Part shown: positions 17,389 to 25,710 of the stretch, piece after piece
Layout: the number at the start of each line of letters is the position of its first letter
Numbering within the stretch: the stretch's first letter is position 1
Origin: Pedobacter frigiditerrae
GTDB lineage: Bacteria; Bacteroidota; Bacteroidia; Sphingobacteriales; Sphingobacteriaceae
Assembly (NCBI RefSeq): GCF_032678705.1
Contig: NZ_JAVTSS010000001.1
Span: forward strand, 2,542,001 to 2,606,000
Reading direction: 5' to 3'
DNA: 64,000 nucleotides
Program-made: the position numbers and the translations under genes
The notes under the pieces: generated by a model
Seen by the model: only the letters and a program-made list of their open reading frames with translations
Told to the model about the DNA's origin: nothing
Database searches by the model: none

Positions 17389-18228
17389 TTAAATTAACCC
17401 ATTTAATTTTGTACTCAAGTCCTTTGCTACTTCGTTAAAATAACGCTTTTTTCCATAGCCCATTACCCATCTAATTCCGCTAGTGGCATTGGTTACAAAA
17501 ACCTCTTCTGCCTCGTTTAAAATATCTGGATTGATTTGTGCTTCTATTAAAGGTAGATTGTGCATTTTAGCCAGCTTTAAAACAACACTTCGCATTACGC
17601 CTGCAACACAACCTTCAGACAAGGCAGGTGTATAAATTTGGTTCTGATATACAACAAAGATATTTGAACTTGTACTTTCGCATAAAAAACCATTTTGGTT
17701 TAAAATCATTGCTTCATCTAAACGATGCTGTTTTTGAAAAAGCCCAGCCATTACATACAATAATGCATTGCTAGTTTTAAAGTTAGCGAGCTTGTCTATT
17801 TGCTTAGTTAAATCGTCATAAACATCAATAATTAAACCTTTCTGATTAAGTTCATACTGAGGTTGCTCTAGGGGAATGCTTTCTAATAAATAACCAACCT
17901 TGTTGCTCTGTGGTGTATACAAACCTTCTCCATCGCGATAAATAGAAAGTCTAAAACGTACATTCCCATTTAATTTATTCTTTTTGAGCAACTCCGCGGT
18001 CTTTTGCCTTAAAAAATATTCATCTAACAGCGCATGGCCTTCCATTTTTAAGGCTTTCATTCCAGCTTTTAAACGGTCGGCGTGTTGCTCTGCAAATTGC
18101 AATTTCCCATTACACATTCGCATAGATTCGAACAAGCCATCGCCAAATTTAAAACCGCGATTACTAGCTTTAATTACAGCTTGCTCTGAAGCGAAAAATT
18201 CATCGTTAAATAAAATGTAGGTAGACAT
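17389..18228 (-). CDS. pabC: Class IV aminotransferase, probable 4-amino-4-deoxychorismate lyase
   Basis: A 279-residue fold-type IV PLP enzyme. Key elements are NRGFKFGDGLFESMR near residue 25, the PLP lysine Lys151 (FKTSNALLYV), NGFLCESTSSNIF and the closing FVTNATSGIRWV. The short length and these motifs fit PabC, which makes p-aminobenzoate for folate, better than branched-chain aminotransferase. A pabB-like gene in the same window (36303-37559) makes this coherent, but class IV assignment by sequence alone is uncertain. It follows the rluD-like gene by 4 nt and shares its transcript. Confidence 0.75.
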   Translation of the reverse strand: MSTYILFNDEFFASEQAVIKASNRGFKFGDGLFESMRMCNGKLQFAEQHADRLKAGMKALKMEGHALLDEYFLRQKTAELLKKNKLNGNVRFRLSIYRDGEGLYTPQSNKVGYLLESIPLEQPQYELNQKGLIIDVYDDLTKQIDKLANFKTSNALLYVMAGLFQKQHRLDEAMILNQNGFLCESTSSNIFVVYQNQIYTPALSEGCVAGVMRSVVLKLAKMHNLPLIEAQINPDILNEAEEVFVTNATSGIRWVMGYGKKRYFNEVAKDLSTKLNGLI

Positions 18229-18232
18229 AAAT

Positions 18233-19261
18233 TTATTGAGGCAATGCTGCGTAATTTCTCCATTTTAACAATACAGATTTAAAATCTTCTGGCAATGGTG
18301 CCTGAAACTCCATGTATTTTTGTGTAGTTGGATGTATAAAACCTAAAGTTTGTGCGTGTAAAGCTTGGCGAGGCAACATTTCAAAACAATTGCTTACAAA
18401 CTGTTTGTATTTAGTAAAGGTTGTGCCTTTCAAAATTTTATCGCCACCATAGTTTGCATCACTAAATAATGGGTGACCAATATGTTGCATATGTGCTCTG
18501 ATTTGATGTGTACGCCCAGTTTCTAATTGGCAGCTAATTAAAGTCACATAACCTAAACGCTCTAAAACACTATAGTTTGTAGCAGACCATTTACCTTTTT
18601 CTTCATCATCATACACATCCATGATAATTCTATTTTTTAAGCTACGACCAATAAAACCTTCTACTCTACCGTCCTTTTCTATATCGCCCCAAGCTAGTGC
18701 TATGTATTTTCGGGTAATTGTGTGGTCAAAAAACTGCTTAGCCAGTTTGGTCATTGTAATTTCGTTTTTGCTAATTAGCAAAAGTCCTGATGTATCTTTA
18801 TCAATTCTGTGTACTAAACCTGGTCTACCATCATTACCTGGCAAAGTTGGTAATTGCTCAAAATGATAAGCCAATGCATTTACTAAGGTGCCTGTATAAT
18901 TGTTAAAACCTGGATGGACAACCATACCAGCTGGTTTGTTTACAACCAATAAATCAGCATCCTCATAAACAATATCTATCGGAATATCTTCCGGGTAAAC
19001 CTCTGTATCACGTGGTGGATGAGCAAATACAATGGAAATCTCGTCATTAGGTTTAACCTTATAACTTGATTTAACTGTTTTCTTGTTAACCAAAACATTC
19101 CCAGCATCTATGGCATTCTGAATTCTATTTCTTGATGCATTCTCTAGGCGGTGCATCAAAAACTTGTCAATACGAAGCAAAGACTGTCCTTTATCTACAA
19201 CAATATTAAAATGCTCAAATAAATCCTGCTCTTCTTCCTGATCAATATTATTGTTTTCCAT
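18233..19261 (-). CDS. RluA-family 23S rRNA pseudouridine synthase, RluD-like
   Basis: A 342-residue enzyme with an N-terminal S4 RNA-binding domain (about 28-90, LLRIDKFLMHRL...AGNVLVN) and an RluA catalytic domain. The catalytic Asp154 lies in GLVHRIDKDTSGLLLISK. TGRTHQIRAHMQHIGHPL is the other signature. The S4 plus RluA layout and length suggest RluD, which modifies helix 69 of 23S rRNA; RluC is an alternative. It heads a two-gene minus-strand unit with the pabC-like gene. Confidence 0.92.
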   Translation of the reverse strand: MENNNIDQEEEQDLFEHFNIVVDKGQSLLRIDKFLMHRLENASRNRIQNAIDAGNVLVNKKTVKSSYKVKPNDEISIVFAHPPRDTEVYPEDIPIDIVYEDADLLVVNKPAGMVVHPGFNNYTGTLVNALAYHFEQLPTLPGNDGRPGLVHRIDKDTSGLLLISKNEITMTKLAKQFFDHTITRKYIALAWGDIEKDGRVEGFIGRSLKNRIIMDVYDDEEKGKWSATNYSVLERLGYVTLISCQLETGRTHQIRAHMQHIGHPLFSDANYGGDKILKGTTFTKYKQFVSNCFEMLPRQALHAQTLGFIHPTTQKYMEFQAPLPEDFKSVLLKWRNYAALPQ

Positions 19262-19265
19262 GCTG

Positions 19266-19273
19266 CAAAAATA
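19266..19273 (-). promoter_or_regulatory. -7 element of the rluD-like gene (TATTTTTG)
   Basis: Read on the minus strand, TATTTTTG ends 4 nt before the ATG whose first base is 19261. It fits TAnnTTTG and implies a very short leader. Confidence 0.5.
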
Positions 19274-19460
19274 GGATTAACAATTTGATAATTTTAAAAA
19301 AAACCAAATGGCTTAGTTTTTGTTATTGTAAAATCACCAATAATAAAGTACAACCTATGGAAAACTTTACCCAAAATGTTAAAATTGTTCTAAACTTTTT
19401 TCCTTATCTGCTAAGAAAAATATATTTTCGTCCCTGATAACCAATCAGATAAACGAAAAA

Positions 19461-20483
19461 ATGAACAAAAAACGCTCTCCACTAAAACATTTAGTTGTTA
19501 TTAGTGCTTTTTTATTGCCATTAAACTTGATGGCTCAAGATGATTTAGGTGAATTATTTAAATCTTCTCCTCAAGATGCTACTAAATTAGTAGATGCCTA
19601 CATGAATCCTCTCTTCAAAGGGATGGGCATTGGATTTAACTCTGGCTGGAACAATACAGCTAAAACAAAAAGTTTTTTAAGATTTGATTTAAGGGTAACG
19701 GTAACTGCAGCTTTTGTTCCGACTAAAGATCAAACATATAATACAAATTCTTTAGGATTAACATCCATTAGACCAGCATCAGGCTCAAACGGTATTGGCC
19801 CAGCAATTATTGGAAATAATGCTGTAGGTTCTAAAATGGAAGTTTATTCAGGAAATACTGTTGTGCAAACATTTAATTTACCACAAGGTACTGGCTTAAA
19901 ATTTGCACCATCTCCGCAAATTCAATTAACTGTTGGTTTACCTAAAAATATCGATGTATCACTACGTTATATTCCTGGTGTAAAATTAGGAAGTGATTTT
20001 GGCAAGATCGACCAATTTGGAGCAGGTGCCAAGATTGAATTACTTCCATTAATTATGGGTAAAAAAGATAAACTTGTCCCGTTTGACTTAGCTGTAGCTT
20101 TAGGCTTTACAAATACAACATATACTAAAGAACTTGATGTAAATAATGGAAAGTATGACAATCAAGATTTAGAAATTAAGTTTAAAGGGTTTCAAGCAGA
20201 AGCTATTATTTCTAAAAAGATAGCATTCTTTACCCCATTTGCTAGTGTTGGATATCATTCATCAAACTCTAGCTTAAATGCTTACGGCACTTATGAATTT
20301 CAAACTGCAGCGGGCTCTGCTACATTCACAGATCCTGTTTCACTTAAAAACGATGACATTAGTGGCTTAAAAGCTGCATTAGGCTTTCAGTTAAACTTAG
20401 GTTTCTTTAGATTTTATAGCTCCTATACACAAGCCGAATACGGTTTCCTTAACGCTGGTATTGGTTTCGGCATAGGCAAATAA
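19461..20483 (+). CDS. DUF6588 outer-membrane beta-barrel protein
   Basis: A 340-residue protein with a signal peptide (cut after NLMA|Q). The sequence alternates as in a beta-barrel and ends FGIGK. The order of segments (DATKLVDAYMNPLFKGMGIGFN at the start, LRYIPGVKLGSDFGKIDQFGAG in the middle, then GFQLNLGFFRFYSSY) matches the DUF6588 family of Bacteroidota. Its function is not known. It is closed by the terminator at 20501-20531 and is divergent from the rluD-like gene. Confidence 0.82.
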   Translation: MNKKRSPLKHLVVISAFLLPLNLMAQDDLGELFKSSPQDATKLVDAYMNPLFKGMGIGFNSGWNNTAKTKSFLRFDLRVTVTAAFVPTKDQTYNTNSLGLTSIRPASGSNGIGPAIIGNNAVGSKMEVYSGNTVVQTFNLPQGTGLKFAPSPQIQLTVGLPKNIDVSLRYIPGVKLGSDFGKIDQFGAGAKIELLPLIMGKKDKLVPFDLAVALGFTNTTYTKELDVNNGKYDNQDLEIKFKGFQAEAIISKKIAFFTPFASVGYHSSNSSLNAYGTYEFQTAAGSATFTDPVSLKNDDISGLKAALGFQLNLGFFRFYSSYTQAEYGFLNAGIGFGIGK

Positions 20484-20500
20484 TATTTTAAAACATCATT

Positions 20501-20531
20501 AAAAAAGCTTCTCTTTGGGGAAGCTTTTTTT
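20501..20531 (+). terminator. Terminator after the DUF6588 gene
   Basis: The arms 20501-20513 and 20518-20530 (AAAAAAGCTTC / GAAGCTTTTTT plus two inner pairs, one a G-T wobble) close a 4-nt loop and run into a T-stretch. The next gene starts only 6 nt later, so it must have its own promoter here or depend on read-through. Confidence 0.88.
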
Positions 20532-20536
20532 GTTTA

Positions 20537-21415
20537 ATGCAAATCTATAGTCCAATCCATCAAATCAATTTTCAATCGTTAAACCCAATTTGGGTTAAGC
20601 GTGATGATTTAATTGACCCTTATATTTCTGGAAATAAATGGCGGAAACTCAAATATATTTTAAAGGATGTAGTTGCTAAAGAAAAAACACATCTCATAAG
20701 TTTTGGCGGCGCATATTCTAATCACTTAGTGGCAACTGCCGCAGCTGCCTCAAGAAATAATTTGAAGGCAACAGCTTTTGTACGTGGCGAACAAGTAGAA
20801 AACGAAATGTTATTGCTTTGTAAGTTATTTGGGATGAGATTAATATTTACCGACAGAGAAAGTTATAAAAACAAGCAAAAACTATTTGATGAACATTTTG
20901 GCAATGACCATCAAGCCTATTTTATCGATGAAGGTGGTGCAAGTGAAGAGGCGACTTTAGGTTGTGCAGAAATTATAACAGAACTAACCGAAAATTACGA
21001 CCACATTTTTTGTGCAGCAGGAACAGGAACAACAGCAGCAGGCTTGTTAAAGGGAATAAATCAAGCAGGCTTAAACACTCAATTAAATGTTATCCCAGTT
21101 TTAAAAGGTGGGGAATTTATTGAAAAAGAAATAAGCAAATACGAATCGGATTTAAATAAACTGAATTTACATACTGATTATCATTTCGGCGGTTACGCCA
21201 AAACAAAACCAGAACTCTTAAAATTCATTAAAATATTTTCTGCAGAAACTGGAATGCTAATAGACCCTGTTTATACCGCCAAAATGTTTTTTGCCATTAA
21301 TGATTTATACAATAAAAACTTTTTTAAAAAAGAAGCCAGAATATTAGCTATCCACACCGGTGGATTACTTGGTATTTTAGGGATGAAAGATAAATTGAAT
21401 GATGATTTGAAATAA
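20537..21415 (+). CDS. D-cysteine desulfhydrase / ACC deaminase family PLP enzyme
   Basis: A 292-residue fold-type II PLP enzyme. The PLP lysine is Lys34 in SGNKWRKLKY; FGGAYSNHL near residue 60 and AAGTGTTAAGLL near 165 are the cofactor-binding loops. This matches the family that contains 1-aminocyclopropane-1-carboxylate deaminase and D-cysteine desulfhydrase. The protein is shorter than the usual ACC deaminase (about 340 residues), which favours desulfhydrase-like activity, but substrate cannot be decided from sequence. It starts just behind a strong terminator. Confidence 0.85.
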   Translation: MQIYSPIHQINFQSLNPIWVKRDDLIDPYISGNKWRKLKYILKDVVAKEKTHLISFGGAYSNHLVATAAAASRNNLKATAFVRGEQVENEMLLLCKLFGMRLIFTDRESYKNKQKLFDEHFGNDHQAYFIDEGGASEEATLGCAEIITELTENYDHIFCAAGTGTTAAGLLKGINQAGLNTQLNVIPVLKGGEFIEKEISKYESDLNKLNLHTDYHFGGYAKTKPELLKFIKIFSAETGMLIDPVYTAKMFFAINDLYNKNFFKKEARILAIHTGGLLGILGMKDKLNDDLK

Positions 21416-21416
21416 G

Positions 21417-21608
21417 CTATGATGGCTTAACATTGATTGCCCTCATTTTATGATTTTCTGTCGTTACCTCAAAAGCAACCTCATCTAAAATCTCTACTTC
21501 GTGCGGGCAATCTGCTTTAGTAAAACCATATTCTATGTTGGTACTATTATCTTTAATATTGCCAATCCCTTTTGTCGAATTAAAACTAATCACTACTCCG
21601 TATCTCAT
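21417..21608 (-). CDS. Small cold-shock-domain-like protein
   Basis: A 63-residue protein that looks like a minimal OB-fold or cold-shock domain: GVVISFNSTKGIGNI at the start stands in for the GxVKWFNxxKGFGFI strand pattern, followed by a V-x-F segment and a closing AINVKPS. The aromatic RNP1/RNP2 positions are only partly kept, so nucleic-acid binding is a guess. It is convergent with the PLP enzyme gene, with one base between them. Confidence 0.6.
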   Translation of the reverse strand: MRYGVVISFNSTKGIGNIKDNSTNIEYGFTKADCPHEVEILDEVAFEVTTENHKMRAINVKPS

Positions 21609-21778
21609 AACCCTGTTTTTAAATGTTCAGTAAGGTAGTCATTATTAATTTGGTAAATTCTAAATTTTATCACCTCCAAAAAGCAGGATTTCAGATAAAT
21701 TCAAGATTTAAGTTTTCCACATTTCTTAATTTATCATCAACTTTTTAGCAAAAACTAACTTTAGTTCATTTAAACCTA

Positions 21779-21803
21779 GTTTTTAGACTCAGAGTCTAAA
21801 AAC
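21779..21803. promoter_or_regulatory. 25-bp palindrome upstream of lysine transaminase
   Basis: GTTTTTAGACTC-A-GAGTCTAAAAAC is a perfect 12-bp inverted repeat around one central base. It ends 8 bp upstream of the -33 box of the promoter at 21812-21842, where an activator would bind. The regulator is not identified. Confidence 0.65.
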
Positions 21804-21811
21804 AGCCTAAA

Positions 21812-21842
21812 TTTGATAATTTGGCACATTTCATTACTTTTG
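21812..21842 (+). promoter_or_regulatory. Complete Bacteroidota promoter of lat (TTTG-N19-TACTTTTG)
   Basis: The -33 box TTTG (21812-21815) and the -7 box TACTTTTG (21835-21842) are separated by exactly 19 bp, the published optimum for the primary sigma factor of this phylum. The expected start site is near 21848, giving a short leader before ATG 21865. Confidence 0.75.
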
Positions 21843-21864
21843 AACAGACCAAAATGTATTACCT

Positions 21865-23196
21865 ATGTATAAATTAAGTGTAGCACCCGACCAAGTAAAC
21901 AAAACTTTACAACAACATATTTTAGCTGATGGTTTCGACCTCACCTATGATATGGAGAAAAGTAATGGAGCTTATATTTATGATTCGAAATATAACCGAA
22001 ACCTATTAGACTTTTTTACTTGCTTTGCTTCTGTTCCATTGGGATATAATCATCCTAAAATGGTAAACGATGAAGCTTTTAAACATAATTTATTGTTAGC
22101 CGCAATGGCAAACCCTTCAAACTCTGATGTTTATACTCAACAATATGCAGAGTTTGTTAAAACATTTGGCCGAGTTGGAATACCTTCCTATTTACCCCAT
22201 GCCTTTTTTATAGCTGGTGGTGCTTTAGCTGTAGAAAATGCAATTAAAGTAGCAATGGACTGGAAGGTTCAAAAGAATTTTGCCAAAGGTTATAAAGAAG
22301 AAAAGGGTTTCAAAGTACTTCACTTTGAAAGAGCTTTTCATGGCCGTACTGGCTACACTTTGAGTTTAACCAACACCTTACCAGATAAAACTAAATGGTA
22401 TGCAAAATTCGATTGGCCAAGGGTTTCTATTCCTCAGGTTAAATTTCCATTAACTGGCAATAATTTGGCAACTGCCGAAGAAACCGAAACCTTATCAATA
22501 GCTCAAGTTAAACAGGCATTTGCTGAAAACAAAGATGAAATCTGTGCAATCATCATAGAACCAATACAATCTGAAGGCGGAGATAACCATTTACGTGAGG
22601 AGTTCTTAATTCAACTTCGCCAACTGGCTGATGAAAATGAGGCTTTTTTAATTTATGATGAAGTTCAAACTGGAGTTGGTTTAACTGGCAAGTTTTGGTG
22701 TCACCAACATTTTAGTGAAGAAGCTCGTCCGGATATTGTCGCCTTTGGCAAAAAAATGCAAATCTGCGGAATATTAGTTGGCAAAAAAGTAGAAGAAATA
22801 GAAACCAATGTGTTTAATATTCCTTCACGTATCAATTCTACTTGGGGTGGTAATTTAGTAGATATGGTTCGTTCAACGCAAATTCTAAACATTTTAGAAG
22901 AAGACAAATTGTGTGACAATGCTGCTGAAGTTGGCAATTATTTACAAAATCATTTACATCAATTAGCTCAAAAATATGATAAGATGAGTAATGTTCGTGG
23001 TCGTGGTTTAATGTGCGCTTTCGATTTTCCCACTAAGGATCTGCGTAATGCCTTTGTGCAAAAAGGGATGGAAAATAATGTTATGTTTTTGGGTTGTGGT
23101 AATCAGACTATTCGTTTCCGCCCTGCGTTATGCATAGAAAAAAAACATATCGATTTGGGAATGGAAGTGATGGAAAAGATTTTGCTAACACTTTAA
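21865..23196 (+). CDS. lat: L-lysine 6-transaminase
   Basis: A 443-residue class III aminotransferase that moves the epsilon-amino group of lysine to 2-oxoglutarate, giving 2-aminoadipate semialdehyde. Recognisable features are FFIAGGALAVENAIKVAMDW, HGRTGYTLSLTN, IIIEPIQSEGGDNH, YDEVQTGVG and the PLP lysine Lys296 in FGKKMQICG. The QICG segment and the overall length are characteristic of Lat rather than ornithine or GABA transaminases. The palindrome and promoter upstream suggest regulated expression. It stands alone, with hairpin repeats behind it. Confidence 0.92.
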   Translation: MYKLSVAPDQVNKTLQQHILADGFDLTYDMEKSNGAYIYDSKYNRNLLDFFTCFASVPLGYNHPKMVNDEAFKHNLLLAAMANPSNSDVYTQQYAEFVKTFGRVGIPSYLPHAFFIAGGALAVENAIKVAMDWKVQKNFAKGYKEEKGFKVLHFERAFHGRTGYTLSLTNTLPDKTKWYAKFDWPRVSIPQVKFPLTGNNLATAEETETLSIAQVKQAFAENKDEICAIIIEPIQSEGGDNHLREEFLIQLRQLADENEAFLIYDEVQTGVGLTGKFWCHQHFSEEARPDIVAFGKKMQICGILVGKKVEEIETNVFNIPSRINSTWGGNLVDMVRSTQILNILEEDKLCDNAAEVGNYLQNHLHQLAQKYDKMSNVRGRGLMCAFDFPTKDLRNAFVQKGMENNVMFLGCGNQTIRFRPALCIEKKHIDLGMEVMEKILLTL

Positions 23197-23234
23197 TTCT
23201 TTAGCCACAGATTCGCTGATTACAATCAAATTCA

Positions 23235-23302
23235 TTGGTTAGTGTTCTCATCAACCAAAATAAAAATAGCTTAACTCCTTGGCTGGTGTTCTTACCAGCC
23301 AA
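23235..23302. repeat. Two tandem hairpins, 44-bp period
   Basis: Bases 23235-23258 and 23279-23302 are related 24-nt hairpins. The second (TTGGCTGGT-GTTCTT-ACCAGCCAA) is a perfect 9-bp stem; the first has the same loop with compensating and a few non-pairing changes. Sequence between them is also related, so the unit is about 44 bp. It resembles REP-type dispersed palindromes. No T-run follows. Confidence 0.6.
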
Positions 23303-23325
23303 TATAAATCTATCTTAAATAAACA

Positions 23326-23736
23326 ATGCGCATAAAAAAACAAAATATATTCATCCTCATCATCGTGTTTGTTATTATTGGATGGGTTTTTAAAGATATG
23401 TTTACACAACCTGGAATTGAAGATTTGAAAGGTGGTTTTAAGGAGTTGGCTACTTATCGCAATGACAATAATACCGGACCAATCCAAAGAATTTATGTAG
23501 TTACCGTTAAGGATACAAGCAATGCGCAATTCATTGATTACGGAAATTTGATGCCGCACAGTAAATATGGAAACACGAAAGTCTATTACTTTATGGAAGG
23601 AGTAAATGTACCAACAAGTCTTTCTCCAGGAGCAGTAAATTTCGATGTAAAATACAATTCATCTTGCTTTGCTCTTTATGAAAAAAGTGCAATGGGTAAT
23701 TTTGGGTTAATTAAAAATCCATTCCATAGCCGTTAA
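23326..23736 (+). CDS. Small membrane-anchored protein of unknown function
   Basis: A 136-residue protein with one N-terminal hydrophobic helix (residues 8-22, IFILIIVFVIIGWVF) after a basic start, and a periplasmic domain of about 110 residues. The domain contains GPIQRIYVVTVKDTSN, then YYFMEGV, and one cysteine. I recognise no family. It is convergent with the TlpA-like gene. Confidence 0.65.
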   Translation: MRIKKQNIFILIIVFVIIGWVFKDMFTQPGIEDLKGGFKELATYRNDNNTGPIQRIYVVTVKDTSNAQFIDYGNLMPHSKYGNTKVYYFMEGVNVPTSLSPGAVNFDVKYNSSCFALYEKSAMGNFGLIKNPFHSR

Positions 23737-23744
23737 TTTTGGCC

Positions 23745-23785
23745 GCAGATTCGCAGATTATAAAAAATTAAATCTGCAAATCTGC
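23745..23785. repeat. Hairpin of the GCAGATT dispersed-repeat type
   Basis: The arms GCAGATTCGCAGATT (23745-23759) and AATCTGCAAATCTGC (23771-23785) pair over 15 bp with one mismatch. A related fragment, CCACAGATTCGCTGATT, lies at 23204-23220. Such CGCAGATT sequences are frequent intergenic repeats in this phylum. It lies between two convergent genes but has no T-run. Confidence 0.6.
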
Positions 23786-23819
23786 AGCTTCTTTTGATCC
23801 TTTGTTTCATCAGCACCAT

Positions 23820-25697
23820 TTATTGAGCTAACAAATCCTTAATTTCAAGCAATAATTTAGCTTCCATAATTGGACCTTCAAAACCCACTGTCTTGTACTG
23901 AATTTTACTAGATTTATCGATAATGAAAGTAGATGGAATAGTATTTACATTAAAAGCCTCGGCCAATTTGCGATCGTTATAATAAATAGGAAAAGTGAAT
24001 TTATTATTGCTAACCCAGGTTATGGCATCTTGTAAACTATTTTTTGAACCAGAGTTCATAATCATAAATACAACATCCTTATTTTTAGCATATTGATTGT
24101 AAACCTTCTGCATATATGGAAATCCCTCAATGCATGGTACACACCAAGTTGCCCAAAAATCTAAAACCACAACTTTATCTTTGAAAACTGTAGGATCAAC
24201 CAATTGACCTTTCATGTCATAAACATTTGAAAACATTGGGGCAGTGATGTTTAATTTTCCAGCCTGTAATTTAGGCAAATTAAGTTTTTCCCAATCCTGT
24301 TGCATCAATGTTAACTGCTCTTCAAAACCATCAAATTTGCCATTATAAGCTAAATAATTCTTTTTAAAAGAAGATAGTATGGCTGAATCTACAGGCATTT
24401 GTAAAAGAATTTTTCTATAGGCATCAAATGCTAATTTTGGTCGATTAGTTTGCTCATATAAGTAAGCAAGATTATTATATACAGCAATATTTTTTGAGAG
24501 TGCAATAGATTGATTTAATTTTTCTTCTGCTAAAGCATATTTCTTTTGTCTTACATAGATATTTCCAATTATTGATAATATTTCTCCTGTTTGCTGTTGA
24601 ATTAAAGCAGGCTTATTAGCAACATAACCAGGAATGTAACCATATTCAGGAAAATACCTAATTACTCCGAATGGATATTCTTCAACCATCTTGAGAGACT
24701 TTTCAGCATACTTTAAGGCGGTATCTAATGCTAAATTGTTCTCTGCAAGTGTAAAAGCTAGCTCTTTAATTTCTTTTGGTAACCAAGGATTTTGAACAGC
24801 AGCTACGACCCTAGCATGTTGCAATGCTTTCTTCTCATTTTTTACTTTAGCATAATACTCAAATAACTTTTGATGAATCCCAGATAGTGTTGAACTTTCA
24901 CCATTTGTAGTATAGGCTAACAATTGCTCTAATTTTTTAATCCGCTCTGTTTCAATTTTGGTTTTGTAGGCATCTTCATAAAGATATTCATAAGCAACTT
25001 CAGACTTTGGATATTTCTTTAAAAGCATCGCTTTTAAAGTGTCTATCCTTTTATTTTCTCCCATTATCAAATAACCCATTGTTACTTGATTAATGTTACC
25101 CATTTGCGTAGGATTTTCATTCAATTTATTCTCAATCAGCATCAAGGCTTCCTTTAAATATTTTTGGGCATTTGGCTTATCATCTGCCATTTTGTTCGCC
25201 AAGAGTTTTAGCTTGGCTGCGTAATTATTAGGATAAAGTGCTATTTCTTTCTCTATCAAATGATTAACCTTTATTTTTAAAGAATCAGATTTACCCATTT
25301 GAGTACTTAAACTATAAGATTTGTACAAATAAGTATCAAAAACTGGTTTACCATGTTTGTAAAAAATAAGTTCATAGTGGCTTTTGGCATCTGGCCGATA
25401 AGTACTATCACCTTGTTTAATATAGAATGAGGCATATTTTGCATATCTAGGCACCACAAAAGAAGTTTCCCAATGGTTACCATTTTGAATTAGCGGAATT
25501 GTATTAGCCATCTCAAAAAAGTTGCTGTAGCTAAATGTTAAAACAGGCCTTAATGTTAAGTTTTTAGATAAAAAACTGATGACAACCTTTTCTCCAATTT
25601 CAGGTTTGGCAGGTTTAATTTGTACCAATTCTTTTTGAGCCGAGCTGGTAAATCCGATAAATAAAAGGCAAACAAAGAAAGGATAACGTAAATTCAT
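23820..25697 (-). CDS. TlpA-like thioredoxin-domain protein with TPR region
   Basis: A 625-residue secreted protein with a signal peptide ending TSSA|Q. An N-terminal domain of about 110 residues is followed by helical TPR-like repeats (about 130-460) and a C-terminal TlpA/AhpC-TSA thioredoxin domain. The redox site is Cys519-Val-Pro-Cys522 in FWATWCVPC, with the cis-proline loop at NTIPSTFI. It probably reduces or isomerises disulfides in the periplasm. It is 13 nt downstream of the acyl-CoA dehydrogenase gene, in the same direction. Confidence 0.88.
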   Translation of the reverse strand: MNLRYPFFVCLLFIGFTSSAQKELVQIKPAKPEIGEKVVISFLSKNLTLRPVLTFSYSNFFEMANTIPLIQNGNHWETSFVVPRYAKYASFYIKQGDSTYRPDAKSHYELIFYKHGKPVFDTYLYKSYSLSTQMGKSDSLKIKVNHLIEKEIALYPNNYAAKLKLLANKMADDKPNAQKYLKEALMLIENKLNENPTQMGNINQVTMGYLIMGENKRIDTLKAMLLKKYPKSEVAYEYLYEDAYKTKIETERIKKLEQLLAYTTNGESSTLSGIHQKLFEYYAKVKNEKKALQHARVVAAVQNPWLPKEIKELAFTLAENNLALDTALKYAEKSLKMVEEYPFGVIRYFPEYGYIPGYVANKPALIQQQTGEILSIIGNIYVRQKKYALAEEKLNQSIALSKNIAVYNNLAYLYEQTNRPKLAFDAYRKILLQMPVDSAILSSFKKNYLAYNGKFDGFEEQLTLMQQDWEKLNLPKLQAGKLNITAPMFSNVYDMKGQLVDPTVFKDKVVVLDFWATWCVPCIEGFPYMQKVYNQYAKNKDVVFMIMNSGSKNSLQDAITWVSNNKFTFPIYYNDRKLAEAFNVNTIPSTFIIDKSSKIQYKTVGFEGPIMEAKLLLEIKDLLAQ

Positions 25698-25710
25698 ACT
25701 TTAAAAATAG

